From Comamonas sp. JUb58 (GTDB taxonomy: Bacteria > Pseudomonadota > Gammaproteobacteria > Burkholderiales > Burkholderiaceae_C), in contig NZ_SOAL01000002.1 of the NCBI RefSeq assembly GCF_004364775.1, positions 228,736-292,735 of the forward strand: a stretch of 64,000 nt of DNA. Direction: 5' to 3'. Below, piece by piece: positions 55,437 through 63,221 of the stretch. Each line of letters starts with the position of its first letter. Position 1 is the stretch's first letter. The notes beneath the pieces were generated by a model, which was not told the origin of the DNA, made no database searches, and saw nothing but the letters and a program-made list of their open reading frames with translations. Position numbers and translations under genes: made by a program.

Positions 55437-56266
55437 GCCTGAACCTGGACGCCCGCCAACGCGCCATGCTGCAAGAGATGGGCCACCCGCTGTGGTGGCC
55501 TGAATCGCCCGCGCCTGCCGCCCAGGCGGCGCCTGAGCCATCCACGGCCCCTGCGCCAGTGGCTGCTCCGCCATCGCGCGCGGAGGCGGTAGCTGCCCCA
55601 GCTGTTGTGCCTACGGCGCCAGTTGCACCGGCGATGCCCGCAACTGCCCTCCAAGAAGCGGCCGCACCAGCTGCCACTGCAGAGCCCACGCCCACCGCTG
55701 CGCCAGCGCCCGCCCCCACGGCAGCCGCCCGACCAACATCCCCGCAAGCACTGCCGGCCGACTTCCCGCGTGTGCGCTTTGCGCTGCGCGCGCCGGTCCT
55801 GCTTGATCTGCAAGGCAAGCAGCAGCCGCCGGTGCCCAGCACCCAGCCCGCCTGGCTGGTGGTGGCCGAGCTGCCCGAAGGCGCGCCCCAGCAGAGCGAA
55901 GCCTGCCAGCTGCTGCTGCAGATGCTGCGGGCCATGCGCCTGACCGACGCTCCCGTCTACTGGGTGCCGCTGGCGCGCATCCCCGCCAACCAGGAAGGCG
56001 ATGATGGCCTGCCGAGCTACAGCATCGAAGCCTTGGTGCAGGAATGCCAGCCCGCGATGGCCCTGCTGCTGGGCCTGCCGGCGGTGCGCCATCTGATGCC
56101 GGGCGACCAGCCCTTCTCCAGCCTGCGCCAGCAGCTGCACCAGATCGGCGGCAGCCAGCTGCCCGCCGTGGTCAGCTACGACCCCAGCCACCTGCTGCGC
56201 ACCCCCCAGGCCAAGGCAGCGACCTGGGCCGATCTGTGCTTCGCGCTGGCCCAGGCCGGGCGTTAA
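55433..56266 (+). CDS. Family-4-UDG-like protein with degenerate active site
   Basis: The protein has 277 residues. After about 20 conserved residues (MLQEMGHPLWW) there is an Ala/Pro-rich linker to about 110. The C-terminal part follows the family 4 uracil-DNA glycosylase plan: WLVVAELPEGAP aligns with the usual VVGEAPG motif, LLGLPAVRHLM with the LG-xxA segment, and VVSYDPSHLLRTPQAKAATW with the HPS-LL motif. The catalytic GEAPG, the four iron-sulfur Cys and the HPS His are absent. Such genes regularly follow rimI in Burkholderiales. It is probably not an active glycosylase. Confidence 0.7.
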   Translation: MSLNLDARQRAMLQEMGHPLWWPESPAPAAQAAPEPSTAPAPVAAPPSRAEAVAAPAVVPTAPVAPAMPATALQEAAAPAATAEPTPTAAPAPAPTAAARPTSPQALPADFPRVRFALRAPVLLDLQGKQQPPVPSTQPAWLVVAELPEGAPQQSEACQLLLQMLRAMRLTDAPVYWVPLARIPANQEGDDGLPSYSIEALVQECQPAMALLLGLPAVRHLMPGDQPFSSLRQQLHQIGGSQLPAVVSYDPSHLLRTPQAKAATWADLCFALAQAGR

Positions 56267-56429
56267 TTTTTCTTCACAAACCTGCCAATCTGCCGCCAAT
56301 CTGCTGCAAATGAGCCGCGATTTACCCGCCCATTGGCGAATGTAGGCACCCACTGACAGCCATTGGCGTGGGGTGTTGACAACGCTGCACCCAGACAAAG
56401 CGCATCGTCATGCGCAGCTGATGCGGGAA

Positions 56430-56438
56430 TGCCATAAT
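56430..56438 (+). promoter_or_regulatory. Candidate extended -10 promoter of corA
   Basis: TGCCATAAT fits an extended -10 element (TGn followed by CATAAT, 56433-56438). Transcription would start near 56445 and give a leader of about 135 bases that contains the folded element described next. No convincing -35 is seen. Confidence 0.4.
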
Positions 56439-56475
56439 GGCGCCCATTCAGAAACCGGAGTCTCTCCTTGGATCC

Positions 56476-56532
56476 CTACCCTAGTTGGTAGCTTCCACCC
56501 TGGCAAGCACATGGCTGCACAAGGGTCGGAAG
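56476..56532 (+). promoter_or_regulatory. Structured leader upstream of corA
   Basis: Two hairpins are adjacent. CTACC (56476-56480) pairs with GGTAG (56487-56491). Then CTTCCACCCT (56492-56501) pairs with AGGGT-C-GGAAG (56522-56532), a ten-pair stem with one bulged C and a 20-base loop. It ends 49 bases before the corA start. A Mg-responsive leader is plausible for corA but it does not match the M-box I know. The rest of 56267-56581 holds no gene. Confidence 0.45.
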
Positions 56533-56581
56533 CGCCCCACGCCCCCCTTTTGCAGACCAAAAACAACAAGGAAGTGAGCCT

Positions 56582-57568
56582 ATGCTCAACATCTTTACGC
56601 TTGCCAATGGCCGTCTGGTGCAGGAAGAAATCGAATCCCTGCAGGACCTGGCCCGTTTTCAGCCTATCTGGGTTGACCTCGAATCCCCCACCCTCGAAGA
56701 AAAGCGCTGGATCAAGCAGCACTACGGCCTGTCCATTCCCGAAGACGCGATGGACCAGGACATCGAGGAATCGGCCCGTTTCTACGAAGAAGACAACGGC
56801 GATCTGCACATCCGCAGCGACTTCCTGATCGATGACGAAGACGACCCACGCAGCGTGCGTGTGGCCTTCATCATGAACCTGCACAATGCCGCGCTCAAAA
56901 GCTATGGCGTGCTGTTCTCCATCCACGATGAGGATGTGCCGGTGTTCCGCCTGCTGCGCCTGCGCGCCCGCCGCGCGCCCGGCCTGATCGAGGACAGCAA
57001 GGACGTCCTGCTCAAGCTGTTCGATGCCGATGCCGAATACTCGGCCGACACCTTGGAAGGCATTTACGACGACCTGGAAAAAGTCAGCACCCAGGTGCTG
57101 GCCGGCGATGTGACCGACACCCACGCGAGTGAAGTGCTCTCGGCCATCGCACGCCAGGAAGACTTGAACGGCCGCATTCGCCGCAATGTGATGGACACCC
57201 GCCGCGCCGTGAGCTTTGTCATGCGCAGCAAGATGCTCAACTCCGACCAGTTCGAGGACGCGCGCCAGATCCTGCGCGACATCGAATCGCTGGACAACCA
57301 CACCGCCTTCCTCTTCGACAAGATCAACTTCTTGATGGATGCGACCGTCGGTTTCATCAACATCAACCAGAACAAGATCATCAAGATCTTCTCGGTGGCC
57401 AGCGTCGCGCTGCTGCCGCCCACCTTGATCGCCAGCGTCTACGGCATGAACTTCAAGTACATGCCCGAAATCGACTGGGAGTTTGGCTATGCCTACGGTA
57501 TTGCGCTGATGGTGGGCAGCGCGCTGATTCCGATGCTGTACTTCCGCAAGCGCGGCTGGCTCAAGTAA
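56582..57568 (+). CDS. corA: CorA-family magnesium/cobalt transporter
   Basis: The protein has 328 residues. A large N-terminal cytoplasmic domain (1-265) with a long helix (AIARQEDLNGRIRRNVMD) precedes two C-terminal membrane helices. The signature YGMNF sits after the first (VALLPPTLIASVYGMNF), and the end RKRGWLK is typical. It carries Mg2+ as a pentamer in the inner membrane. AAGGAAG lies upstream of the ATG. It is preceded by a structured leader and converges with an MFS gene. Confidence 0.95.
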   Translation: MLNIFTLANGRLVQEEIESLQDLARFQPIWVDLESPTLEEKRWIKQHYGLSIPEDAMDQDIEESARFYEEDNGDLHIRSDFLIDDEDDPRSVRVAFIMNLHNAALKSYGVLFSIHDEDVPVFRLLRLRARRAPGLIEDSKDVLLKLFDADAEYSADTLEGIYDDLEKVSTQVLAGDVTDTHASEVLSAIARQEDLNGRIRRNVMDTRRAVSFVMRSKMLNSDQFEDARQILRDIESLDNHTAFLFDKINFLMDATVGFININQNKIIKIFSVASVALLPPTLIASVYGMNFKYMPEIDWEFGYAYGIALMVGSALIPMLYFRKRGWLK

Positions 57569-57582
57569 CAGCCGCTGCGGGC

Positions 57583-58791
57583 CTACACCTGTTTGGCGCG
57601 CAGGCACCAGAGTGCCGTGCCGGCGATCGATGCGGCGAGCATCAGCACCCACAGTGCGCCCAGTTGCCACTGCTCCAGCGCCAGGCCAAACAGAAAAGGG
57701 GCGCTGGCCTGGGTCATGCGGGCCGGCACCATCAGCAGGCCCTGGCGCTGGCCATAGCCTTGCGCGCCAAACATCGCTAATGGCAAGGTGCCGATGACGA
57801 CCGTCATGATGCCGTTGCCCAGGCCAAAGGCCAGCGCATAGGCCCAGCTGCCCGAGGCCCCGAAGACCGCCAGCGCCAGGGCCGCCAGCGGGTAGGCCAT
57901 GACGGCAATGCGCGCCGACCACAGCGGATGGGCGCGGCGCAGAAAGGCATAGTCGGCGATGCGGCTCGCCACCTGGGCGGGCCCCACCAGCGCCGCCGCC
58001 GCCACGGCCGCCGTGGCCGTGGCACCGCTGACCATCAGCAGGCGCGGCAGGTGCGACATCATCGAGGTGCCGATGAACCAGATGGCCGCAAAGGTCAGCG
58101 CCAGCAGGACCAGGCTGAGCCACTGGCCCCGCAACGGAGTAGTAGGCGCAGTGGGCGCCGCAGCCAAGCCCGCAGGGGGCATTACCGCATCGGCGCTGGC
58201 ACGTGCGGGCGCGCGGGGCAAGCTGGCATGCAGCGGCAGCAATACCAGCAGCTGCACTGCCGCCCAGACCAGGCAGGCCTCGCGCCAGCCCCAGCTGTGC
58301 AGCAGCCAGGTGGTCAGCGGCCAGCTCAGGGTGCTGGCAAAGCCGCCAAACAAGGTGATGCCGACAATGCTGCCCCGTGCTGCCTTGCCATAGAGGCGCA
58401 CCGAGGTGGCAAAGGCGGCCTCGTACAGCCCCGCCCCCATCGCCAAGCCCAGCAGCAGCCAGACCGCAAACAGCTGGCCCTGGGTCTGCACCTGCGACAG
58501 CAGCACCAGGCCCAGCGCAAACCAGAGGTTGGTGGCCATCAGCAGCGGGCGCCCGCCCCAGCGGTCAATCAGCCGCCCTGCTACCGGCCCGGTCAGCGCC
58601 ATCATCAGCAAGGCCAGCGAGAACGCGGCAAAGATGCGCGATGGCGGTATGCCCAGGCTCTCGCCCATCGCGCCGGCCAGGATGGCGGGCAGGTAGAAGG
58701 CCGAGCCCCAGGACAGCATCTGCCCCAGGCCCAGCTTGCAGGTGGTTAGCACCTGGCCGGGCGCAAAGGATGGAGCGGAAAAAAGGGGCAT
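57583..58791 (-). CDS. Major facilitator superfamily transporter
   Basis: The protein has 402 residues and about twelve hydrophobic segments. GRLIDRWGGRPLL between segments 2 and 3 is the MFS loop motif. MAMGAGLYEAAFATSVRLYG-like and GITLFGGFASTLSWPL segments resemble the YfcJ/arabinose-efflux-like and RhmT-type transporters. Substrate unknown. The start is uncertain among ATGs at 58791, 58815 and 58824. It ends 15 bases from the end of corA on the opposite strand. Confidence 0.85.
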   Translation of the reverse strand: MPLFSAPSFAPGQVLTTCKLGLGQMLSWGSAFYLPAILAGAMGESLGIPPSRIFAAFSLALLMMALTGPVAGRLIDRWGGRPLLMATNLWFALGLVLLSQVQTQGQLFAVWLLLGLAMGAGLYEAAFATSVRLYGKAARGSIVGITLFGGFASTLSWPLTTWLLHSWGWREACLVWAAVQLLVLLPLHASLPRAPARASADAVMPPAGLAAAPTAPTTPLRGQWLSLVLLALTFAAIWFIGTSMMSHLPRLLMVSGATATAAVAAAALVGPAQVASRIADYAFLRRAHPLWSARIAVMAYPLAALALAVFGASGSWAYALAFGLGNGIMTVVIGTLPLAMFGAQGYGQRQGLLMVPARMTQASAPFLFGLALEQWQLGALWVLMLAASIAGTALWCLRAKQV

Positions 58792-58867
58792 GGTCAGATC
58801 AAGGCAGCGCGCCATTGTGACCACGCTTGCCGCGCTGCACAGTCACCCGCGCTACCGGGCGGGCCAT

Positions 58868-59626
58868 TCAGCGGGCCGGCAAGCTCCGCAGCAGGCTGTT
58901 GATGATGTGCTGCGCGTAGCGGCTGGCAATGCTGCGGATGAAGCGCGGAAAGTCCAGGTGCGCGCTGTCATCGGCCCGGTCGGAGATGCTGCGCATGGCC
59001 GCAAAGGGCAGGCCATGGTCGGCGCAGACCTGGGCGACGGCGGCGCCTTCCATCTCGACAGCCAGTGGATCCATACCCACCGCCTGCAAGCCGCTGCGCA
59101 GGGCCCGCACTTCGGCAGCACTGCTGACAAAACGGTCACCGCTGACCACCAGGCCCTGGTGCATTTGCGGCGCGGGCAGGCCCAATTCGGCCGTCCAGGC
59201 GGCTGCGCCGCCGGCCAGGCATTGCTGCACGGCCACAGCCAGCTGCGCGCTCAGCGCGGCATCACAGTCAAAGCGCGCGCGGCCATAGCCCGGCACCTCG
59301 TAGCGCGGAAAGAGCGGCGAGGCATCCATGTCGTGCTGCGCATAGCTGCTGGCCACGACCACATCGCCCAGCTGCACGCCCTCCCCCAGGCCACCGGCCA
59401 CGCCGGTAAACACGATGGCGCGTGCGCCAAAGCGCTCGATCAGGGTGGCAGCCGTGCTGGCCGCCGCCACCTTGCCAATGCCCGACAGCGCCAGCACCAC
59501 GGCATGGCCATGCAGCTGACCGCAGGTGTAGCGGCGGCCGGCGTAGTCGCTGCTGTGGGCATCCGCCAGCAGCGCGGCAATGCCGGCCTGTTCCTCGGGA
59601 AGGGCACTGAGAATGGCAAGGGTCAC
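58868..59626 (-). CDS. mtnN: 5'-methylthioadenosine/S-adenosylhomocysteine nucleosidase
   Basis: The protein has 252 residues. The start LAILSALPEEQAGIAALL, the segment FTGVAGGLGEGVQLGDVVVAS, the base-binding VSGDRFVSS and the substrate motif VEMEGAAVAQVC plus RSISDRAD are those of MtnN. It splits MTA and SAH to adenine and the thioribose or ribosyl-homocysteine, recycling sulfur and feeding AI-2 synthesis. I chose the GTG at 59626 because the family begins right there; a TTG at 59674 would add an unusual extension. Confidence 0.9.
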   Translation of the reverse strand: MTLAILSALPEEQAGIAALLADAHSSDYAGRRYTCGQLHGHAVVLALSGIGKVAAASTAATLIERFGARAIVFTGVAGGLGEGVQLGDVVVASSYAQHDMDASPLFPRYEVPGYGRARFDCDAALSAQLAVAVQQCLAGGAAAWTAELGLPAPQMHQGLVVSGDRFVSSAAEVRALRSGLQAVGMDPLAVEMEGAAVAQVCADHGLPFAAMRSISDRADDSAHLDFPRFIRSIASRYAQHIINSLLRSLPAR

Positions 59627-59880
59627 GTCGGCATCCAGAAAAAGCAAAGCGGAGATTGTCACCGCCGATGGCAAAATAAAATCAAATACTTAGAGCAACT
59701 GAATGGATGCTGCCCTCATAGATGCCCTCATAAGAATTGCACCCAAGCCTTCGCGCCAGCGCCAGCAAGCTCGCAATAGTAGCACCGCCTATACGGCCCA
59801 GTGAAGCCATTATTCTTACCTTCCGCGTGCAATTTGCGCATTTCATTTGCACTCGGGCCTGCAAGGCCCATCACTGCCCT

Positions 59881-60375
59881 TTATCTGGGGCGGTCATTCG
59901 CATAGGGTGGCCGCTTCACCTTCGCATACTCCCGATCCAGCCAGGCCGACATCCCGCGAAGCGCTGCAGCGACAGCCGAGGGATTGCGCCCGCAAATCCA
60001 CGTCTGCGGCCACCGATTGAACTCCCCCTCATCCCACTGCTCGCCGCGCAACAGCATGGTGCCGTCCTCTCGCTTCTTCCAAACTTCCACTTGCTCAAGC
60101 GGGTATGTCACGAGCTTCATGGGCTCAGCGCGCTTGTAGATCCCGGCCTGATCCCCGTTGAATGGCGTAGCAGACGAGATGACCATACCTAATATTGGGG
60201 CTCTGCCGACCAAAAGTGCTGAGCAAAGGTACGCGCCGCAAAACTGCAGCTGCAGCACGTAAAGATCCACGCCGACCCGTTGACGCGCCTCAAGATCAAA
60301 AGGGCTGCCAGGACTGACACTGCTCCTGTACCAACCAGGCAGCTCCTCCGGCTCAAATTTCCTGACTGCTTCCAT
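59881..60375 (-). CDS. Hypothetical phage protein, SOS-controlled
   Basis: The protein has 164 residues with no recognised domain; features include CGAYLCSALL, VEVWKKREDGTMLLRGEQWDEG and NRWPQTWICGRNP. I chose the second ATG (60375) because GGAGCG lies six bases before it, while the first (60387) nearly abuts the LexA box. The LexA-box position predicts induction on DNA damage. Function unknown. Confidence 0.7.
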   Translation of the reverse strand: MEAVRKFEPEELPGWYRSSVSPGSPFDLEARQRVGVDLYVLQLQFCGAYLCSALLVGRAPILGMVISSATPFNGDQAGIYKRAEPMKLVTYPLEQVEVWKKREDGTMLLRGEQWDEGEFNRWPQTWICGRNPSAVAAALRGMSAWLDREYAKVKRPPYANDRPR

Positions 60376-60390
60376 AGCTCGCTCCATTTA

Positions 60391-60406
60391 CTGTATAAAT
60401 ATACAG
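60391..60406. promoter_or_regulatory. LexA (SOS) box between divergent phage genes
   Basis: CTGTATAAATATACAG fits the LexA consensus CTGT-N8-ACAG exactly, with flanking A and T extending the inverted repeat to eight bases per arm around a two-base centre. It lies 16 bases before the 60375 start on one side and 17 before the 60423 start on the other. Confidence 0.85.
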
Positions 60407-60422
60407 TCTTTTGGAGATGACT

Positions 60423-60623
60423 ATGGTTCAATCAAGATACTGGCGGTGGCACGTTAGGGATGATGAAGAATGGTCTCAGACCGAGGATCACCACCGCTGG
60501 GACAGCATCAAGCTGGATCGAGCCGAGGCCATGCCAATCCTGGGGTCGATGGTGCTGCACTCAGTTTCGGTTGCGGTGGACAAGGATCTGTACGACAGCA
60601 TTGCGCCCGATGTGCCGTTTTGA
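60423..60623 (+). CDS. Small hypothetical phage protein, SOS-controlled
   Basis: The protein has 66 residues, acidic, starting MVQSRYWRWHVRDDEEW. GGAG lies six bases before the ATG at 60423; an upstream TTG in frame is less likely. It shares the LexA box with the divergent gene. Family not recognised. The next 357 bases to 60980 contain tandem promoters and no other gene. Confidence 0.65.
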   Translation: MVQSRYWRWHVRDDEEWSQTEDHHRWDSIKLDRAEAMPILGSMVLHSVSVAVDKDLYDSIAPDVPF

Positions 60624-60822
60624 TGCTGCGCCTACGGGTGGCACATCTCCAGCGCCTTAGCGCAGCGTCCGTGCGACCTGGTGCAATTGATTGCAAAGTG
60701 ACTTCTACTGAATGATGTTGCTGTGCAACGCTTCATAGGGCCGATTGAGGGGCGTCGTAGTGACCTCCGTATGACAACGTAGTCCTACGTAGATGACTAT
60801 CGGACATCTGTCAAATCGCTTA

Positions 60823-60851
60823 TTGACGCTGCGAACAATAGCAAGTATCGT
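60823..60851 (+). promoter_or_regulatory. Candidate sigma-70 promoter P1
   Basis: TTGACG (60823-60828), a 17-base spacer, then TATCGT (60846-60851). The -35 and spacer are almost the same sequence as P2 67 bases downstream, so the element is duplicated. Confidence 0.5.
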
Positions 60852-60889
60852 GAAGTCAACGGAAAAGTAGCAAAATCAACGGCTCTCTA

Positions 60890-60918
60890 TTGACGCTGCG
60901 GGCGATAGAAGTTAAAAT
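60890..60918 (+). promoter_or_regulatory. Candidate sigma-70 promoter P2
   Basis: TTGACG (60890-60895), a 17-base spacer, then TAAAAT (60913-60918), a near-consensus pair. It lies about 60 bases before the GTG start of the 129-aa gene at 60981 and is the stronger of the two copies. Confidence 0.6.
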
Positions 60919-60980
60919 TTCCGGCTTCGTGGCAAAAAATTGCCGAAGCAACAACAATTAACATTCTGGGGTGAACATCA

Positions 60981-61370
60981 GTGGATGCGAAGTTTGGAGA
61001 GCATGAGGTAGCAGCGTTGGACGCAGCAGCGGCATGGCAGCAAGCGCTTCCAGTAGTTGAGCAAGTGTGGGAGGGTGTTTTTGACACCACCAACAAGATG
61101 CTCAAAGTTCACGCCGATTTTGGATTCGAACTTTTCGAAAAGAAGATGAATCCAAAGATTGAGACAGTTCTATTTGCCTTGAATGTTTTGGAACAGATCC
61201 TAGATGCTATGTATACATCTAGTGAGCTGACACCAGACGAGACGCGGATGGTGTTGAATGCTCGGCAACAGATTCTTTTGGTGCAACGTGTTGCAGAAGC
61301 ACTAAAGGCAAATTGCAAAGATGACTACTTAGTCGCAATGGAACAGATTGCGAAGCAACCTGTTATTTGA
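60981..61370 (+). CDS. Hypothetical helical phage protein
   Basis: The protein has 129 residues from a GTG start with GGGG nine bases upstream. It appears all-helical (HEVAALDAAAAWQQALPV, VLFALNVLEQILDAMYT) with no signal peptide or recognised domain. Tandem promoters lie directly upstream, and a 53-aa gene and terminator follow, so it is the first gene of a short transcript. Role unknown; possibly a lysogeny-expressed or host-modifying protein. Confidence 0.65.
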   Translation: MDAKFGEHEVAALDAAAAWQQALPVVEQVWEGVFDTTNKMLKVHADFGFELFEKKMNPKIETVLFALNVLEQILDAMYTSSELTPDETRMVLNARQQILLVQRVAEALKANCKDDYLVAMEQIAKQPVI

Positions 61371-61388
61371 TTTCTTAAAGGGGCCATT

Positions 61389-61550
61389 ATGGAGAATTTT
61401 TTGAACTTTGACATCGAAGCGATGATCAAGCCAAAGAGCCGCCAAGACCTCATTGCACTGGCACATGAGGCGCTGGCTGAACTCGCGATCATCAACGAGG
61501 CGCTGGACGAAGTGCTGTCCTCTTCACCCGAAGTGGCTAGCGCAAACTAG
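61389..61550 (+). CDS. Small 53-aa hypothetical protein
   Basis: The frame starts at an ATG with AAGGGG seven bases upstream and encodes 53 residues beginning MENFLNFDIEAMIKPKS, helical and acidic toward the end (NEALDEVLSSSPEVAS). It lies 18 bases after the 129-aa gene and just before a strong terminator. Family unknown. Confidence 0.6.
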   Translation: MENFLNFDIEAMIKPKSRQDLIALAHEALAELAIINEALDEVLSSSPEVASAN

Positions 61551-61568
61551 CACCCAATCACAAAGAAC

Positions 61569-61595
61569 AAGCCACCCCCGGGTGGCTTTTCTTTT
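61569..61595 (+). terminator. Intrinsic terminator
   Basis: GCCACCC (61571-61577) pairs with GGGTGGC (61580-61586) around a two-base loop, extended by A-A/T-T pairs, and followed by TTTTCTTTT. It ends the 60981-61550 transcript and faces the oncoming lysis genes. Confidence 0.85.
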
Positions 61596-61621
61596 GCCTG
61601 GATGTTGCCCCTCGCGTGGTT

Positions 61622-62161
61622 TTAATGACCACCGCAGGCCTGGTCGCTGTCGTCACCGCTCAGCCGGCGCTCTATGTTCACCTGGTCACAGAGCGCGGCT
61701 ACTTCGGCGTCTCGTCTCCTAAGATCGCTCCCGAGGATTGCGACCACTTCAATCCCTTCTGCAAGCTTTCTGTCGAGGGCTGCGGTTTTATTTGCAAGAT
61801 CGCTGCGGGCAGCTGCGTCGGCTTGGGCTTGCGCGCGATAAGTGGCGGCTCTTCCTTCGGCGCCGCGCTGCAGCCGCTCAGCATAAGCAAGCTCACGGCG
61901 CTGCACATCAGCAATACCGGTATAGAGGCCCGCCAGGCGGTCGGCGTTGTAGATCGTGTCTTGGGCATGTTTACTCTCCAGTTGTGCAGTGTTGGCTTCG
62001 TCGCCGCGTGCGGCTTCGGCGCGGCTGGCTTTGCCCTGGGCCTTCTCGGCGCGCAGCTCGGCTATGGTCTTGCCGGCCTGCCAGCCTTTGACCACCCAGC
62101 CGGCGGAGAAGGCCAGCGTGGCGATGATGGCCGCCAGAGCGGCTTTGATCTGCCAGGTCAT
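61622..62161 (-). CDS. Phage lysis protein Rz (i-spanin)
   Basis: The protein has 179 residues. A single N-terminal membrane segment (AALAAIIATLAFSAGWVV) is followed by a long helical, charged periplasmic region (GKTIAELRAEKAQ ... ADAAARSDLANK), as in Rz inner-membrane spanins that fuse with Rz1 to break the outer membrane. The ATG at 62161 overlaps the lysozyme stop by four bases. Rz1 is nested inside it in another frame. Confidence 0.85.
   Translation of the reverse strand: MTWQIKAALAAIIATLAFSAGWVVKGWQAGKTIAELRAEKAQGKASRAEAARGDEANTAQLESKHAQDTIYNADRLAGLYTGIADVQRRELAYAERLQRGAEGRAATYRAQAQADAAARSDLANKTAALDRKLAEGIEVVAILGSDLRRRDAEVAALCDQVNIERRLSGDDSDQACGGH
61699..61968 (-). CDS. Phage Rz1 lipoprotein (o-spanin), nested in Rz
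   Basis: The protein has 89 residues in a different frame inside Rz. A hydrophobic segment ends in the lipobox LSGC (about residue 33), followed by a short Pro/Lys-containing tail (SAAPKEEPPLIARKPKP), the classic Rz1 layout. The mature part is about 57 residues, outer-membrane anchored. Confidence 0.8.
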   Translation of the reverse strand: MPKTRSTTPTAWRASIPVLLMCSAVSLLMLSGCSAAPKEEPPLIARKPKPTQLPAAILQIKPQPSTESLQKGLKWSQSSGAILGDETPK

Positions 62162-62781
62162 AGACCCACCTCGCAGATCTCGCTGTTGGCATCGCCCCGG
62201 GCCTGCAGGCCTGGCAGAACCACAGACACCCCGTTGACCGTGCCGCGGTTCCAGCGCGGGTTTTCTCGGCATGCGCCCACCACATCGCCAGCGTTGGCCT
62301 TGCGCAGCAGCGTCGAGGTGTACAGCGCGCCCTCACCCTTGTTGTGGATGAAGTCGATGAACACGGCCTGCTGCAGCGGGGTGTAGGTGCTCCAAAGGCG
62401 GAATAGACCCATGGCTGTGCGCTCAGCCGCCAGGTAGCGGCTGCGCTCCAGGGCGTAGCAGTCGGCCGGCGTGTAGTACCGACCAGCCACCACTGCGCGC
62501 CCCGTGATGCCGTTGCAGACCGTCAGGGGCTGACCCTTGCCCAGCTTGTCCACGTAGGGCGTGCCAATGTGCCGGTAGCTGCTCTCGTAGTAGCTGCCCA
62601 TCACCATGGCGATCTTGACTGCCTCGGATGTGCCGGGGTCAGCGGCCACGGCCTGGATGTACTGATTCTGCTCGGCCATGGCCTGGGCGGCCTTGTCATG
62701 CACCGAGACAACATAGCCGCCACCGGTCAGCAGCGCCAGAGCAGTAATGCCGGCGCGCAATGCGTTTGGAATCTTGCTCAT
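62158..62781 (-). CDS. Phage lysozyme (GH24-type endolysin)
   Basis: The protein has 207 residues. The N-terminal hydrophobic stretch (ALALLTGGGYVVSV) may be a signal-anchor-release type. The catalytic triad of T4-like lysozymes appears as ESSYRH (Glu), VDKLG (Asp) and QPLTVCNG (Thr), with three extra residues between Glu and Asp compared with T4. Four-base overlaps join it to the holin upstream and Rz downstream. Confidence 0.87.
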   Translation of the reverse strand: MSKIPNALRAGITALALLTGGGYVVSVHDKAAQAMAEQNQYIQAVAADPGTSEAVKIAMVMGSYYESSYRHIGTPYVDKLGKGQPLTVCNGITGRAVVAGRYYTPADCYALERSRYLAAERTAMGLFRLWSTYTPLQQAVFIDFIHNKGEGALYTSTLLRKANAGDVVGACRENPRWNRGTVNGVSVVLPGLQARGDANSEICEVGL

Positions 62782-63161
62782 GACAGTGCCCCCAGGTCCG
62801 TGTCGCCGCTGGGCGGCAGCTTGATGAAGTCCGCCCAGTTCTCGCCCAGTTGCTGCACCAGGTACGATTCAGTGTGCTTGGCGCGCATATCCATCACCCA
62901 GCTGATGTGCAGGCGCCGGGCCTGCTCGTCGTCGCGCTTTGCCCGGAGCGCCTGGCGGCGGTCTTCCTTGCGCCGGTAGTGCCGGTTCATCAGGTATCCG
63001 GCCACGCCCAGCACCAGACCAGACAGTGCAACCAGCTTGTCCAGCGTCATGGTGCCGAACAGGCTTAGAAACCAGGCTGCGTATACGTTGAGCTTGGCGC
63101 CCAGCGCCTGTAGCCATGGGGTTGCCACATCGGATGTGGAGTCGTGGATTTGGTTGGCCAT
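62778..63161 (-). CDS. Phage holin
   Basis: The protein has 127 residues. Two hydrophobic segments (LNVYAAWFLSLFGTM and LVALSGLVLGVAGYLM) are followed by a strongly basic RHYRRKEDRRQALRAKR stretch, typical of HP1/P2-like phage holins. It is the first gene of the holin-lysozyme-Rz cassette, after a terminator. Confidence 0.78.
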   Translation of the reverse strand: MANQIHDSTSDVATPWLQALGAKLNVYAAWFLSLFGTMTLDKLVALSGLVLGVAGYLMNRHYRRKEDRRQALRAKRDDEQARRLHISWVMDMRAKHTESYLVQQLGENWADFIKLPPSGDTDLGALS

Positions 63162-63170
63162 CGGTCGCCT

Positions 63171-63196
63171 AAATAAGAAAACCCGCCGAAGCGGGT
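63171..63196 (-). terminator. Intrinsic terminator before the lysis cassette
   Basis: On the minus strand ACCCGC (63191-63196) and GCGGGT (63181-63186) close on a TTCG tetraloop and are followed by TTTTCTTATTT. It ends the tail-fibre transcript and separates it from the holin gene. Confidence 0.85.
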
Positions 63197-63221
63197 TGTG
63201 TTGTGTGTTGTAGGTAGAGGG

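Noticed and set aside
56373..56828. Plus-strand open frame overlapping the corA leader and start, as a leader peptide
   Set aside because: It runs far into corA in another frame and lacks a ribosome site, unlike short regulatory leader peptides.
59682..59864. Small minus-strand open frame (60 codons) between mtnN and the prophage
   Set aside because: No clear ribosome site or recognisable domain; it could be a tail of a disrupted gene, but I cannot support it as a gene.
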